A DNA stretch of 10,716 bases from the NCBI GenBank assembly GCA_964495145.1, contig CAZBUP010000035.1, positions 1 through 10,716 of the forward strand. Reading direction: 5' to 3'. The translations under genes and the position numbers were made by a program. Shown here piece after piece: positions 1 through 6,195 of the stretch. The notes under the pieces were generated by a model. The model did no database searches, was not told the origin of the DNA, and saw nothing but the letters and a program-made list of their open reading frames with translations. The DNA comes from UBA6120 sp964495145 (GTDB lineage Bacteria; Bacillota_I; Bacilli_A; RFN20; CAG-826). The first letter of the stretch is position 1. Every line of letters starts with the position of its first letter.

Positions 1-21
1 GGCCAAAAATTCTCAATTTAT

Positions 22-38
22 ATGCTTATTTTAAGCAT
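22..38. other. AT-rich inverted repeat at left edge
   Basis: ATGCTT (22-27) and AAGCAT (33-38) form a 6-bp stem around ATTTT. It could be the remnant of a terminator for a gene to the left, but there is no clear T-run on either strand. The rest of 1-130 shows only a short direct repeat, GTCAGTT at 56-62 and 73-79, and no coding sequence. Confidence 0.25.
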
Positions 39-132
39 TAAAGTCATTATTGCCAGTCAGTTGTTCTCGCTCGTCAGTTAAGACAATGCCCTAAGCCAAC
101 GATTTTCCTCATAATATAGATGTTCTATTATG

Positions 133-138
133 TATAAT
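133..138 (+). promoter_or_regulatory. -10 element (TATAAT) upstream of the nuclease gene
   Basis: A perfect TATAAT lies 44 bp before the ATG at 182. No good -35 hexamer is found 16-18 bp upstream, so this is called on the -10 box and its position alone. Transcription would begin near 144-146, within a GAGCGCTC palindrome. Confidence 0.4.
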
Positions 139-142
139 ATAA

Positions 143-165
143 CGAGCGCTCATTTTCTGCGCTTG
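143..165 (+). promoter_or_regulatory. 5'-UTR hairpin abutting the nuclease RBS
   Basis: CGAGCGC (143-149) can pair with GCGCTTG (159-165) in a 7-bp stem (one G-U) with a 9-nt loop. The 3' arm ends in the first base of the Shine-Dalgarno GAGGAA (165-170). This could shield the RBS or protect the 5' end. It is seen in sequence only; function is inferred. Confidence 0.35.
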
Positions 166-181
166 AGGAACGATATTCGCC

Positions 182-2347
182 ATGTCACGAACAATTAGCA
201 AATCTCTTCTCGGCCTAGTTCTATTTTCAACTGTCTTCGCCAGCGGGACCTCACTGACGTTTTTCCATCAAACCCATGACGAACCGCTCATCGCCGAAGC
301 CGCGGTTGGCACCTATTACAACGGCATCAGCGATTCATTGACCGGCACCTCGCTATTGAGCGCCTTGCGCAGCTTGAACTCTTCGGAACGCGACCGCACG
401 GTCGGTTACGGCAGCATGGGCTCCTATTACAAACAAACTGACGGCGATCCGGCCAACGCCAACAACCTAATCGCCTTTTATTCCGGCACCTCGGCCTATT
501 TCAGCGGCAGTTTCAGCGGCAATTTCAACCGCGAGCATGTCTGGCCCAATTCCCGAGGAGGCGAGGCCGTCGAAGACGACATCCATATGACCCGTCCGAC
601 CTTGGTTGCCGAAAACGGCAGCCGCGGCAACTCGTTCTATGTCGAAGGGATGACCAGTTCCACCAATGGTTGGGACCCGGGAGCCGAAAGCTGGGGTCTC
701 GACAAATACCGGGGCATCGCCGCCCGCATCGTTTTTTACGCCGTGGTCGCCAGTTCTTCCTTATCGCTAGTGGACACCAATAACGACGATACGTCAAACA
801 ACACCATGGGCAAACTTTCGACTTTGCTCGACTGGAACCTTCGCTACAACATCGACGCGACCGAAAACCAACGAAACGAAGCGGCCCAAAGCATCCAAGG
901 CAACCGCAATCCGTTCATCGATCATCCCGAATACGCCTGCAAGATTTGGGGCGATTACAATACGGCCACCCAAACCGTCTGTTCGGCGACGCAAACCGCT
1001 CCGACTTCCATCAGCTTAACCCCGTCTTTGGCTTCGATATCTCAAGGCGGAACTCGCCAATTGACCGTCAACGTTTTGCCTAGCAACGCCACGGCTACGG
1101 TCACTTGGTCGTCTTCCAACACGGGCGTAGCCACGGTCAATAACGGCTTAGTCACCGCCGTGGCCGAAGGATCGGCCACCATCACGGCGACTTCCACTCT
1201 GGACACATCCGTCAAAGGAACTTGCGCCGTTACGGTGACTCCGGCGGTCGCCCCCACCTCTTTGGCAATGAATAAATCCACGGCCACGATCGCGGTTGGC
1301 AATACCACGACCTTGAGCGTGACCGCGTCTCCTTCGGGCGCCAACAATTCCGTTACTTGGACGTCTTCCGATACCGACGTCGCCCTCGTTAGTAACGGCG
1401 TCGTATCGGGCATCAGCGAAGGCTCGGCGACGATTACCGCTACTTCGACGGTCGCGCCTTCGGTATTCGCCACGGCGACAATCACCGTCAATCAAGCCAG
1501 TGAAGAAACCACTTCCTATGCCTTCACCAGCAATAACTGGAATGCCACTAGCGGAGGTGCTTCCGCCAACTGGTATTCGGGAAGAGCCGGGCTCGGCTAT
1601 TTAAACGGCGGCGTCCAAGTATCGACCGGCGTCAGCGGAGCTTACGCCAATAGCCCACGAACCTTCAGCAATTTGCAGTCGGTCACCATCACTTATTGCA
1701 CTAATGCCAGTTCCGGGGTCGGCACCATCAATATTTTCGCCGTGACGTCGTCAACGGCCGCGGCGCAAGATGGGGCCCGGATCGGGATCTCGCAGAGCGT
1801 GACGACGACTGGGGGAACCACTTCCCGAACCTTGACCTATACGCCTGAGGGCATCGGCGATGACGTGTATGTCCAAATATACGTGACGACGACCACCAAT
1901 TCGATCTACATCAAAGAAGCCGCCATCGTGACCGGTTCCGAATCCACATTGGATCCTAACGAAGAAGCGACGACCTGGGCCAGCGCTTTCTTGACGCAAA
2001 CCGCCAATGGCTGCGCCCTGCAAAGCTACAATTATCTATCCAATGCCTGGACCGGCGTGTCCACCAGTTTCTCCAATATGAGCGAAGCCGCCCAAATGAT
2101 CGTCGAACTGACCGCGCCCAACGCCGACGGAACGACAATCGAGCACGCCAAAGCCCGCTATTTGATCATCATCGACAAGTACCCGCTGGACGATTTCATC
2201 CTTGGATCGGGCAGCAGCTCTTCCCCAGCCATGGTTTATGTCCCGGTGGAAACAAGCGCCTTCCTCATCTTCGCCTTTTCGGCCTTCGCCCTCAGTTCGT
2301 TCGCGGCTTTGATTTGCCTTAAATACCGCAAACAAAAAATGCATTGA
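182..2347 (+). CDS. Secreted endonuclease I with two Ig-like (BIG2) domains and C-terminal membrane tail
   Basis: This is a 721-residue extracellular nuclease expected to cut DNA (or RNA) without sequence specificity, probably for nutrient scavenging. A signal peptide (residues 1-40, AEA before the cleavage site) leads into an endonuclease I domain (about 43-260). That domain carries the beta-beta-alpha-metal core REHVWP (117-122), where E118 and H119 match the metal ligand and general base of Vvn/EndA nucleases. It also has the family blocks SRGN (147-150) and NPFIDHPEY (243-251). Two BIG2-type Ig-like domains follow (about 273-351 and 355-435), both containing EGSATITATST with different codons. 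Next come a beta-rich region (about 440-590) and a helical region ending in an IIDKYPLDDF motif. A hydrophobic segment (about 691-713) and KYRK then suggest retention at the membrane. GAGGAA sits 11 nt before the ATG. Family assignment is firm; domain edges are approximate. Confidence 0.93.
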   Translation: MSRTISKSLLGLVLFSTVFASGTSLTFFHQTHDEPLIAEAAVGTYYNGISDSLTGTSLLSALRSLNSSERDRTVGYGSMGSYYKQTDGDPANANNLIAFYSGTSAYFSGSFSGNFNREHVWPNSRGGEAVEDDIHMTRPTLVAENGSRGNSFYVEGMTSSTNGWDPGAESWGLDKYRGIAARIVFYAVVASSSLSLVDTNNDDTSNNTMGKLSTLLDWNLRYNIDATENQRNEAAQSIQGNRNPFIDHPEYACKIWGDYNTATQTVCSATQTAPTSISLTPSLASISQGGTRQLTVNVLPSNATATVTWSSSNTGVATVNNGLVTAVAEGSATITATSTLDTSVKGTCAVTVTPAVAPTSLAMNKSTATIAVGNTTTLSVTASPSGANNSVTWTSSDTDVALVSNGVVSGISEGSATITATSTVAPSVFATATITVNQASEETTSYAFTSNNWNATSGGASANWYSGRAGLGYLNGGVQVSTGVSGAYANSPRTFSNLQSVTITYCTNASSGVGTINIFAVTSSTAAAQDGARIGISQSVTTTGGTTSRTLTYTPEGIGDDVYVQIYVTTTTNSIYIKEAAIVTGSESTLDPNEEATTWASAFLTQTANGCALQSYNYLSNAWTGVSTSFSNMSEAAQMIVELTAPNADGTTIEHAKARYLIIIDKYPLDDFILGSGSSSSPAMVYVPVETSAFLIFAFSAFALSSFAALICLKYRKQKMH

Positions 2348-2372
2348 TAGGAATTGGCTAACCTCATAACTT

Positions 2373-2399
2373 AACGGAAATATCTATTTCCGTTTTTTT
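2373..2399 (+). terminator. Intrinsic terminator between convergent genes
   Basis: AACGGAAAT (2373-2381) pairs with ATTTCCGTT (2386-2394) around a 4-nt loop, followed by a T-run to 2399 on the plus strand. The stop codon of the minus-strand gene (2398-2400) lies inside this T-run, so the same stem forms right after that gene's stop. The minus-strand U-tract is weak (TTAAGTTAT), so the main direction is plus. Confidence 0.85.
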
Positions 2400-3810
2400 A
2401 TATGTCGAGATCGTAGTGCAACCGCAGATGGCTGTCTAGAACGTAACTGTCGCTGATGATTATTCCCGAGCCCTGGAACATCTCGTTGACTTTCTCCTTA
2501 GGAACCACCAGGGTGTTATCGACCATCAAGTTCTCATCGAAAGTGGCCATCAAGGCCGCCAGCATGGCTTGGTCGATGTCGACCGCGCCCAGGTTCGAAT
2601 CGATGATGGTCAAGACCATGTCGCCGGAAGCGTTCATGCTGACGTTGGTGGTCAAGTTGAATTGCATGTCGAAAGAACCGGCCATCCCGGTCTTGGTAAG
2701 GCCCATGCGCAGATGGGCCGACAAGACGTCGTCATCCATGCAAAGGAACAAATTGGTGGAAGCGAAAACGTATTCGACCTCCACGTCGTCCAAGGTGAAT
2801 TCGATGGGCAGTTCGAACCGGACGTCTTCCTCAAGCGTGTAGTCGAGGATGGCGTTTATTTCCGATTCGTTAAGATCAATGTAGGGATCGAATGGGTGGG
2901 CAATCGCTCCATTGATGGCGCGATTGGCAAAATCGGCCATGAAGGCGGCCTTGTCGGCTTCGCTTTCCCATGGGGTGAAGGCCGGCTGGTCAAGGTCGCT
3001 GACCAAGCGACGGAAAGCCCCAATGTCCAATTGGATGTCAAAGCCCGAATCGGAAATATCTAGCGTTAAAAGCGACTCTTGGTAAACGAGTTTCAACATG
3101 GCGGCCAAGGTCGGGTCAATTTGGTATAAATACTCGGTTAGTCCGGCTTCTCCGACTACCAGACTCAGTTCATCCTCGTCGAATTGACCGAAGCTCAATT
3201 GCTCGGCAATCATGTCGTTGAGGCTTTTGCTCGTGATCGCCTTGACGATGGAACTGGCGAAATCGAACGCGGCTTGCTTGGGTAGTTTCATGCTGCCGAT
3301 TTGGATCTTGTCGATTTGAAGGAAATATTGGTCGTTTTCCGATAGGACGATATTGAACGCCAACTCCAGTCCGGTTTGGTAGACCGGCGTGCCGCCGATC
3401 AAGACGTCGGCCCCGGCGGTGATCGTCAACTGGTCGTCGGTCAAGGTCGTCCACACGCCCTTAAGGCCGATGAATCCGGCGGCCACCATCATGTAATCGT
3501 GTTCGCTTTCGCCATCGTAGGCCGGGTCGAGGTATTTCGGGTTCCCGGACGATAATTGTTTCTGGATCATCCGATTGATGAAGGCGTCAGTCACCCGAAG
3601 GGTGAAGCTATCTTCTTCCTCGTCGAGGATCAAGGCCGAGAGATTCTCGTCGAGAGCTTGGTAGAAGCCGTTTTCGACTTCGGCGTTATAGTCTTCAGTC
3701 GGGGCTTCGCTCTTCATGTGGAAGAGAATCAACGGCAGGCCAATCAATAAAAAGAAAATCACCGATAAAGTAATCAAGGTCCGAATCAGCCGTTTCAATC
3801 CGCGTTTCAT
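2398..3810 (-). CDS. Membrane-anchored extracytoplasmic protein, YpmS-like and internally duplicated, function unknown
   Basis: A 470-residue protein with a basic N terminus (KRGLKRLIR) and one membrane helix (about 11-30), so the rest should face outside. I do not recognise a specific gene. Residues about 68-178 resemble YpmS/DUF2140-type proteins: a TDAFINRMI block, alternating hydrophobic strands, then IQIGSMKLP. A second set of similar blocks occurs at about 312-412 (NESEINAIL, a strand-rich stretch, then IDSNLGAVDI), suggesting two tandem copies with a linker. No catalytic motif is visible. AAAGGAG lies 8 nt before the ATG. An out-of-frame ATG-CAA-TGA mini-ORF overlaps the start, and a small GGGAC/GTCCC hairpin (3827-3839) precedes the RBS. 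The YpmS link comes from pattern reading and is tentative. Confidence 0.82.
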   Translation of the reverse strand: MKRGLKRLIRTLITLSVIFFLLIGLPLILFHMKSEAPTEDYNAEVENGFYQALDENLSALILDEEEDSFTLRVTDAFINRMIQKQLSSGNPKYLDPAYDGESEHDYMMVAAGFIGLKGVWTTLTDDQLTITAGADVLIGGTPVYQTGLELAFNIVLSENDQYFLQIDKIQIGSMKLPKQAAFDFASSIVKAITSKSLNDMIAEQLSFGQFDEDELSLVVGEAGLTEYLYQIDPTLAAMLKLVYQESLLTLDISDSGFDIQLDIGAFRRLVSDLDQPAFTPWESEADKAAFMADFANRAINGAIAHPFDPYIDLNESEINAILDYTLEEDVRFELPIEFTLDDVEVEYVFASTNLFLCMDDDVLSAHLRMGLTKTGMAGSFDMQFNLTTNVSMNASGDMVLTIIDSNLGAVDIDQAMLAALMATFDENLMVDNTLVVPKEKVNEMFQGSGIIISDSYVLDSHLRLHYDLDI

Positions 3811-3865
3811 TGCATGATCTCCTTTCGGGACTTAGTCCCTGATTGGATGTTTTCTAGGTAGTTTC

Positions 3866-3871
3866 ATCATA
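3866..3871 (-). promoter_or_regulatory. Possible -10 element (TATGAT) for the anchored-protein gene
   Basis: On the minus strand TATGAT lies about 55 bp before the ATG at 3810, downstream of the terminator at 3940-3966. No good -35 box is seen at 16-18 bp. It is reported because the upstream terminator implies the gene needs its own start. Confidence 0.28.
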
Positions 3872-3937
3872 CATCAATTAAAGCCTTTCTTGATAGCGGC
3901 GCTTTGGCGCTTGAAAATCAAACACTCGATATCGATA

Positions 3938-3966
3938 AAAAGAAAACGCGCCTGTGGGCGCGCTTC
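3938..3966 (-). terminator. Intrinsic terminator of the small RNA
   Basis: On the minus strand CGCGCC and GGCGCG (plus-strand 3957-3962 and 3947-3952) form a GC-rich stem with a CACA loop. It is extended by flanking A-T and G-U pairs and followed by TTTTCTTTTTAT. No protein gene ends just upstream on this strand; the nearest, at 4280, has its own terminator. The hairpin therefore most likely ends a non-coding transcript. Confidence 0.8.
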
Positions 3967-4130
3967 TCATAAGTAGACCGAGTAGCTTCCTATAAAAAGG
4001 GAGGGCGGGAACCGGCGACTAGAACATAATTGACTTGTCTCCGAATCTCTGACATGACTGCTCGAATAAAAACGAACTGCTTTTGGAGGGCGACGAATCG
4101 AAATGACATCTAAGTTTGGTTCCTGCCCTC
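3967..4130 (-). ncRNA. Candidate structured small RNA (6S-like architecture)
   Basis: The non-coding stretch 3967-4165 has all parts of an independent RNA gene on the minus strand: a promoter (-35 TTGCCA, -10 TATAAT), a start at about 4130, a folded body and a terminator. The first 13 bases (GAGGGCAGGAACC, 4130-4118) pair with GGTTCCCGCCCTC (4013-4001), with one A-C mismatch. Further in, ACTTAGA (4115-4109) pairs with TCTAGT (4023-4018), with one bulge. An apical hairpin GTTCG/CGAGC is also possible. A second small stem, GCT-A-CTC/GAG-A-AGC, lies before the terminator. A long closing stem around internal loops under a strong housekeeping promoter is the architecture of 6S RNA, the RNA polymerase-binding regulator. 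The body is shorter than usual for 6S and I recognise no diagnostic sequence. It could also be an attenuating leader for the gene at 2398-3810. Confidence 0.6.
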
Positions 4131-4136
4131 AATTAG

Positions 4137-4166
4137 ATTATACCCCATCGTCTTTGGCGGTGGCAA
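4137..4166 (-). promoter_or_regulatory. Strong sigma-A-like promoter for the small RNA
   Basis: On the minus strand: -35 TTGCCA (4166-4161), an 18-bp spacer, -10 TATAAT (4142-4137), and a predicted start at G4130, the first base of the closing stem. An A/T-rich block directly upstream (about 4167-4175) could act as an UP element. The exact fit between promoter and RNA 5' end is the strongest support for both. Confidence 0.75.
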
Positions 4167-4216
4167 ATTTTTTAATGCCGTTATGGTCTATCCGTAAAAA
4201 TGAATGAACTCACCGA

Positions 4217-4252
4217 TAAAAAGAGAAAAGCCGTTCTCAATGAAAACGGCTT
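4217..4252 (-). terminator. Intrinsic terminator of the oxidoreductase gene
   Basis: AAGCCGTT and AACGGCTT (plus-strand 4228-4235 and 4245-4252) form an 8-bp stem with a 9-nt loop, followed on the minus strand by TTTCTCTTTTTA. It begins 28 bp after the stop codon at 4280. Confidence 0.85.
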
Positions 4253-4279
4253 CATTCAAATGGTTGACGGATCGAGGCG

Positions 4280-5629
4280 TTATCGCAGCATTTTGACTAA
4301 GGCATTCTCGGCCGCGTTCACGAGCTGATAAGCCACCGGGGAGGCTGTTAAGGCCGGATGGGTTCCGGCTTGGAATAAGACGATGTCTTCGGCCGTGACT
4401 TTTGAAGAGATGAGGGCGCCGATGACATTGATGAGTTCACCGCCCGAAACGGCGCCGTAAACCTGACCGCCCAATAACAACTTGCTGCCTTTTTCAAAGA
4501 CAAGACGCACTTTTAGGGCTTCGCCGCCCGGCATGCCGCCGGGATGGCGATTAATCGATTCGGCGTCGCTGCTGACGATTTGATAGCCTTTGGCTTGGGC
4601 GTCGCGGATGGTCAATCCGGCCGCGGCGAACGTTTTCTTACCGATGAATGTCGAGAAGACGCCGATGGCTCCTTGGTTGACGCGCTTGGTATTATACAAG
4701 TTGGCGCCGGCAATGCGGGCTTCTTGGGTGGCGATTGAGGCCAATCGCAAAGCCGAGGGAACCCCATCGAAGAACGAAACCTTGTCGGCGACGTCGCCAC
4801 AGGCATAAATGTCGGGATCGCTCGTCTGCATATACCGATTGACGGCCACGCCGCGGGCCGGGCCGATTTTAAGTTCGGCCGTTTTGGCCAAGTCGGTGTT
4901 AGGTGTACAACCGATGCCGAGAATCACGCGATCGGCGGGTATCGTCTCATTATCGGATAAACGGACGCCGGCAACGTTGCCTTTTCCTTCAAGGGCGACG
5001 ACGGTTTTGCCAGTCACTAAGGCAATGCCCTGATCGCGCAAAGCTTGTTCGGCCAAGGACGAAAAATCTTCATCGTAAACGAGTTGCAGGCAGTGGGTTT
5101 GCATTTCGAGGATGGTGACGCTGGCTTCCGGATTCATCTTTTTGAGTTCCTCGGCCATTTCGACGCCGATGAAGCCGCCGCCGATGATGACGAAGTGCTT
5201 GCCGGTTTTCATGTTTTCAAACATCGCTTTCAAAGTATCGATGTCTTTAATGATCGGATAGACATGGCCAAGGTCGATGCCGGGAAGACGTGGAATCACT
5301 GGTAAGGAACCGTTGGCAAGGATGATTTTATCGTATGTGATGGTCGTTCCGCCTTTGGTTAACGCGGTTTTATTGACTCGATCGATTTTGATGACTTCGT
5401 CTTGAATCGTTTCGATTGAATTGGACTCCATCATCTTGTCGGTCGGAAGCGTATTTTTGCTTGGATCGCCGATGGTGCCAAAAATGTAAGGGATACCGCA
5501 TGGAATCGGAACATTAAGCACGTTCTTCACCATCGCGATTTTCTTATCCGGATAGTACTTTCTGGCCGTGACCCCGGCGGTAATGCCCGCGGCGCTGCCT
5601 CCAATGATTAAAACATCAACTTCTTTCAT
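4280..5629 (-). CDS. FAD-dependent pyridine nucleotide-disulfide oxidoreductase (NADH oxidase / CoA-disulfide reductase family)
   Basis: A cytoplasmic 449-residue flavoenzyme of normal family length. Visible parts are an N-terminal FAD dinucleotide fold with GGSAAG (10-15) and the redox cysteine C44 in PCGIPY, placed as in Nox, Npr and CoA-disulfide reductases. LANGS (104-108), a NAD(P)H fold with GGGFIG (150-155) plus E157, and the second FAD motif YACGDVAD (275-282) follow, then a C-terminal dimerisation domain (about 310-449). Expected chemistry is NAD(P)H-driven reduction of oxygen, peroxide, CoA-disulfide, persulfide or polysulfide through a Cys-sulfenate or mixed-disulfide intermediate. 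The sequence does not settle the substrate. The RBS GGAGG lies 4 nt before the ATG. It is divergent from the DUF5320/DUF134 pair, and a palindromic site covers its -35 box, so joint control is likely. It may serve oxidative-stress defence or sulfur and thiol redox balance. Confidence 0.93.
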   Translation of the reverse strand: MKEVDVLIIGGSAAGITAGVTARKYYPDKKIAMVKNVLNVPIPCGIPYIFGTIGDPSKNTLPTDKMMESNSIETIQDEVIKIDRVNKTALTKGGTTITYDKIILANGSLPVIPRLPGIDLGHVYPIIKDIDTLKAMFENMKTGKHFVIIGGGFIGVEMAEELKKMNPEASVTILEMQTHCLQLVYDEDFSSLAEQALRDQGIALVTGKTVVALEGKGNVAGVRLSDNETIPADRVILGIGCTPNTDLAKTAELKIGPARGVAVNRYMQTSDPDIYACGDVADKVSFFDGVPSALRLASIATQEARIAGANLYNTKRVNQGAIGVFSTFIGKKTFAAAGLTIRDAQAKGYQIVSSDAESINRHPGGMPGGEALKVRLVFEKGSKLLLGGQVYGAVSGGELINVIGALISSKVTAEDIVLFQAGTHPALTASPVAYQLVNAAENALVKMLR

Positions 5630-5676
5630 AGATCCTCCATCCGTGCTTAAAAAAGCATATTACGGCATAATCGTAT

Positions 5677-5686
5677 GCCTATAGGC
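5677..5686. promoter_or_regulatory. GCCTATAGGC palindrome in the oxidoreductase promoter
   Basis: A perfect 10-bp palindrome abuts the GACATATGTC site directly, giving two back-to-back palindromes at 5677-5696. It lies in the spacer between the -10 and -35 of the minus-strand promoter. It may be a second protein site or chance. Confidence 0.35.
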
Positions 5687-5696
5687 GACATATGTC
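5687..5696. promoter_or_regulatory. Operator O1 (GACATATGTC)
   Basis: Perfect 10-bp palindrome overlapping the -35 of the minus-strand oxidoreductase promoter. Together with flanking bases, 5687-5701 forms a 15-bp inverted repeat with 5727-5741. It fits the KACANNTGTM consensus of CopY-type operators, and the ACANNTGT core also occurs in BlaI/MecI sites. The downstream DUF134 protein is the nearest candidate binder. Confidence 0.6.
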
Positions 5697-5729
5697 AATA
5701 ATTCAGTCGTTATGAACTGAAATTATTTA

Positions 5730-5758
5730 TTGACATATGTCATTTATAACACTATTCT
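5730..5758 (+). promoter_or_regulatory. Promoter of the DUF5320 gene
   Basis: TTGACA (5730-5735), a 17-bp spacer and TATTCT (5753-5758). The consensus -35 is shared with the O2 palindrome. Start is predicted near 5765, giving a leader of about 42 nt that contains O3. Confidence 0.65.
5732..5741. promoter_or_regulatory. Operator O2 (GACATATGTC)
   Basis: Identical to O1 and placed over the -35 of the rightward promoter. The 18-bp stretch 5732-5749 recurs with one mismatch at 5771-5788. A weaker dyad, TTCAGT (5702-5707) and ACTGAA (5716-5721), lies between O1 and O2. Confidence 0.6.
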
Positions 5759-5770
5759 ATTGTCGTATTT

Positions 5771-5780
5771 GACATTTGTC
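5771..5780. promoter_or_regulatory. Operator O3 (GACATTTGTC)
   Basis: Third copy, with one base changed at the centre. It lies just after the predicted DUF5320 transcription start and before its RBS, where a bound protein would be a roadblock. Centre-to-centre spacing is 45 bp (O1-O2) and 39 bp (O2-O3), each about four helical turns. Confidence 0.55.
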
Positions 5781-5806
5781 ATTTATAAATCGGGAGGAAT
5801 ATCATT

Positions 5807-6067
5807 ATGCCAGGAAGAAATCAAATGGGTCCCGCCGGGTTAGGACCACGAACCGGTCGGGGTTTTGGACCGTGTGCCGCATCGCAAACTACCGCACCCG
5901 AAGCGGAGACATCTCAAGGGATGAGCCGCGGGTGTGGCCGTCGTCTTGGTCGCGGGGTTAAAAATTGTTTTGGTTATCGAGGAGCCGCCTATCCAATATC
6001 ACACGCCGAAAAAGCAACATCGAACACCGAAAATAAGCAAGAAGAAATCCCATCTCAAAAAAAGTAA
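5807..6067 (+). CDS. DUF5320-like small Gly/Cys-rich protein
   Basis: An 86-residue protein starting MPGRNQMGPAGLGP, with TGRGFGPC following: the N-terminal signature of the DUF5320 family, small glycine-rich proteins found in many anaerobic bacteria and archaea. Family members are often encoded near DUF134 regulators and dinitrogenase iron-molybdenum cofactor-like proteins; their role is unknown. Three cysteines (C23, C43, C54) in Gly/Arg-rich surroundings could bind metal or take part in redox chemistry. The C-terminal 25 or so residues are polar and low in complexity, ending in PSQKK. A strong GGAGG (5793-5797) sits 9 nt before the ATG. It is first in a likely unit with the DUF134 gene 128 bp downstream, with no terminator seen between. 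Family call is good; function is inferred only from context. Confidence 0.78.
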   Translation: MPGRNQMGPAGLGPRTGRGFGPCAASQTTAPEAETSQGMSRGCGRRLGRGVKNCFGYRGAAYPISHAEKATSNTENKQEEIPSQKK

Positions 6068-6135
6068 AAAAAGAGATTCGCATGTTTCTTGCCGGCAAAG
6101 ACGCTTATAGCGCGTTTATAGCTGGCCAACGTTAA

Positions 6136-6164
6136 TTGACTTATGTTCCGAACAAACATAAACT
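6136..6164 (+). promoter_or_regulatory. Possible promoter of the DUF134 gene with inverted repeat in its spacer
   Basis: TTGACT (6136-6141), a 17-bp spacer and TAAACT (6159-6164). An inverted repeat, TTATGTT (6141-6147) and AACATAA (6155-6161), fills the spacer. That is a usual place for an autoregulatory site. It differs from the GACATATGTC operators but shares an AACAT/ATGTT half-site flavour. Confidence 0.42.
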
Positions 6165-6195
6165 TTCATATGTAAACATTATTTGAGGTGATATT

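Larger units (their letters stand above)
5670..5699 (-). promoter_or_regulatory. Promoter of the oxidoreductase gene
   Basis: On the minus strand TTGACA (5699-5694), an 18-bp spacer and TACGAT (5675-5670). The -35 hexamer is embedded in the GACATATGTC palindrome at 5687-5696, so a protein bound there would block it. Start is predicted near 5663, about 33 nt ahead of the ATG. Confidence 0.55.

Noticed and set aside
1042..1491. 149-codon open frame on the minus strand opposite the Ig-like domains
   Set aside because: It is antisense to a firm coding region, low-complexity Val/Ala/Thr composition mirrors the repeated BIG2 codons, and it lacks a plausible start signal.
2569..3063. 164-codon open frame on the plus strand opposite the anchored-protein gene
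   Set aside because: It is a complementary-frame shadow; the minus-strand gene has a good RBS, membrane helix and terminator, while this frame has none.
3926..3935. TCGATATCGA palindrome
   Set aside because: It is a single 10-bp palindrome within an AT-rich stretch just beyond the small-RNA terminator, with no second copy or promoter context.
5687..5788. CRISPR-like or iteron-like interpretation of the three palindromes
   Set aside because: There are only three short copies with unequal spacers and exact overlap with promoter elements, which fits operators rather than an array or replication origin.
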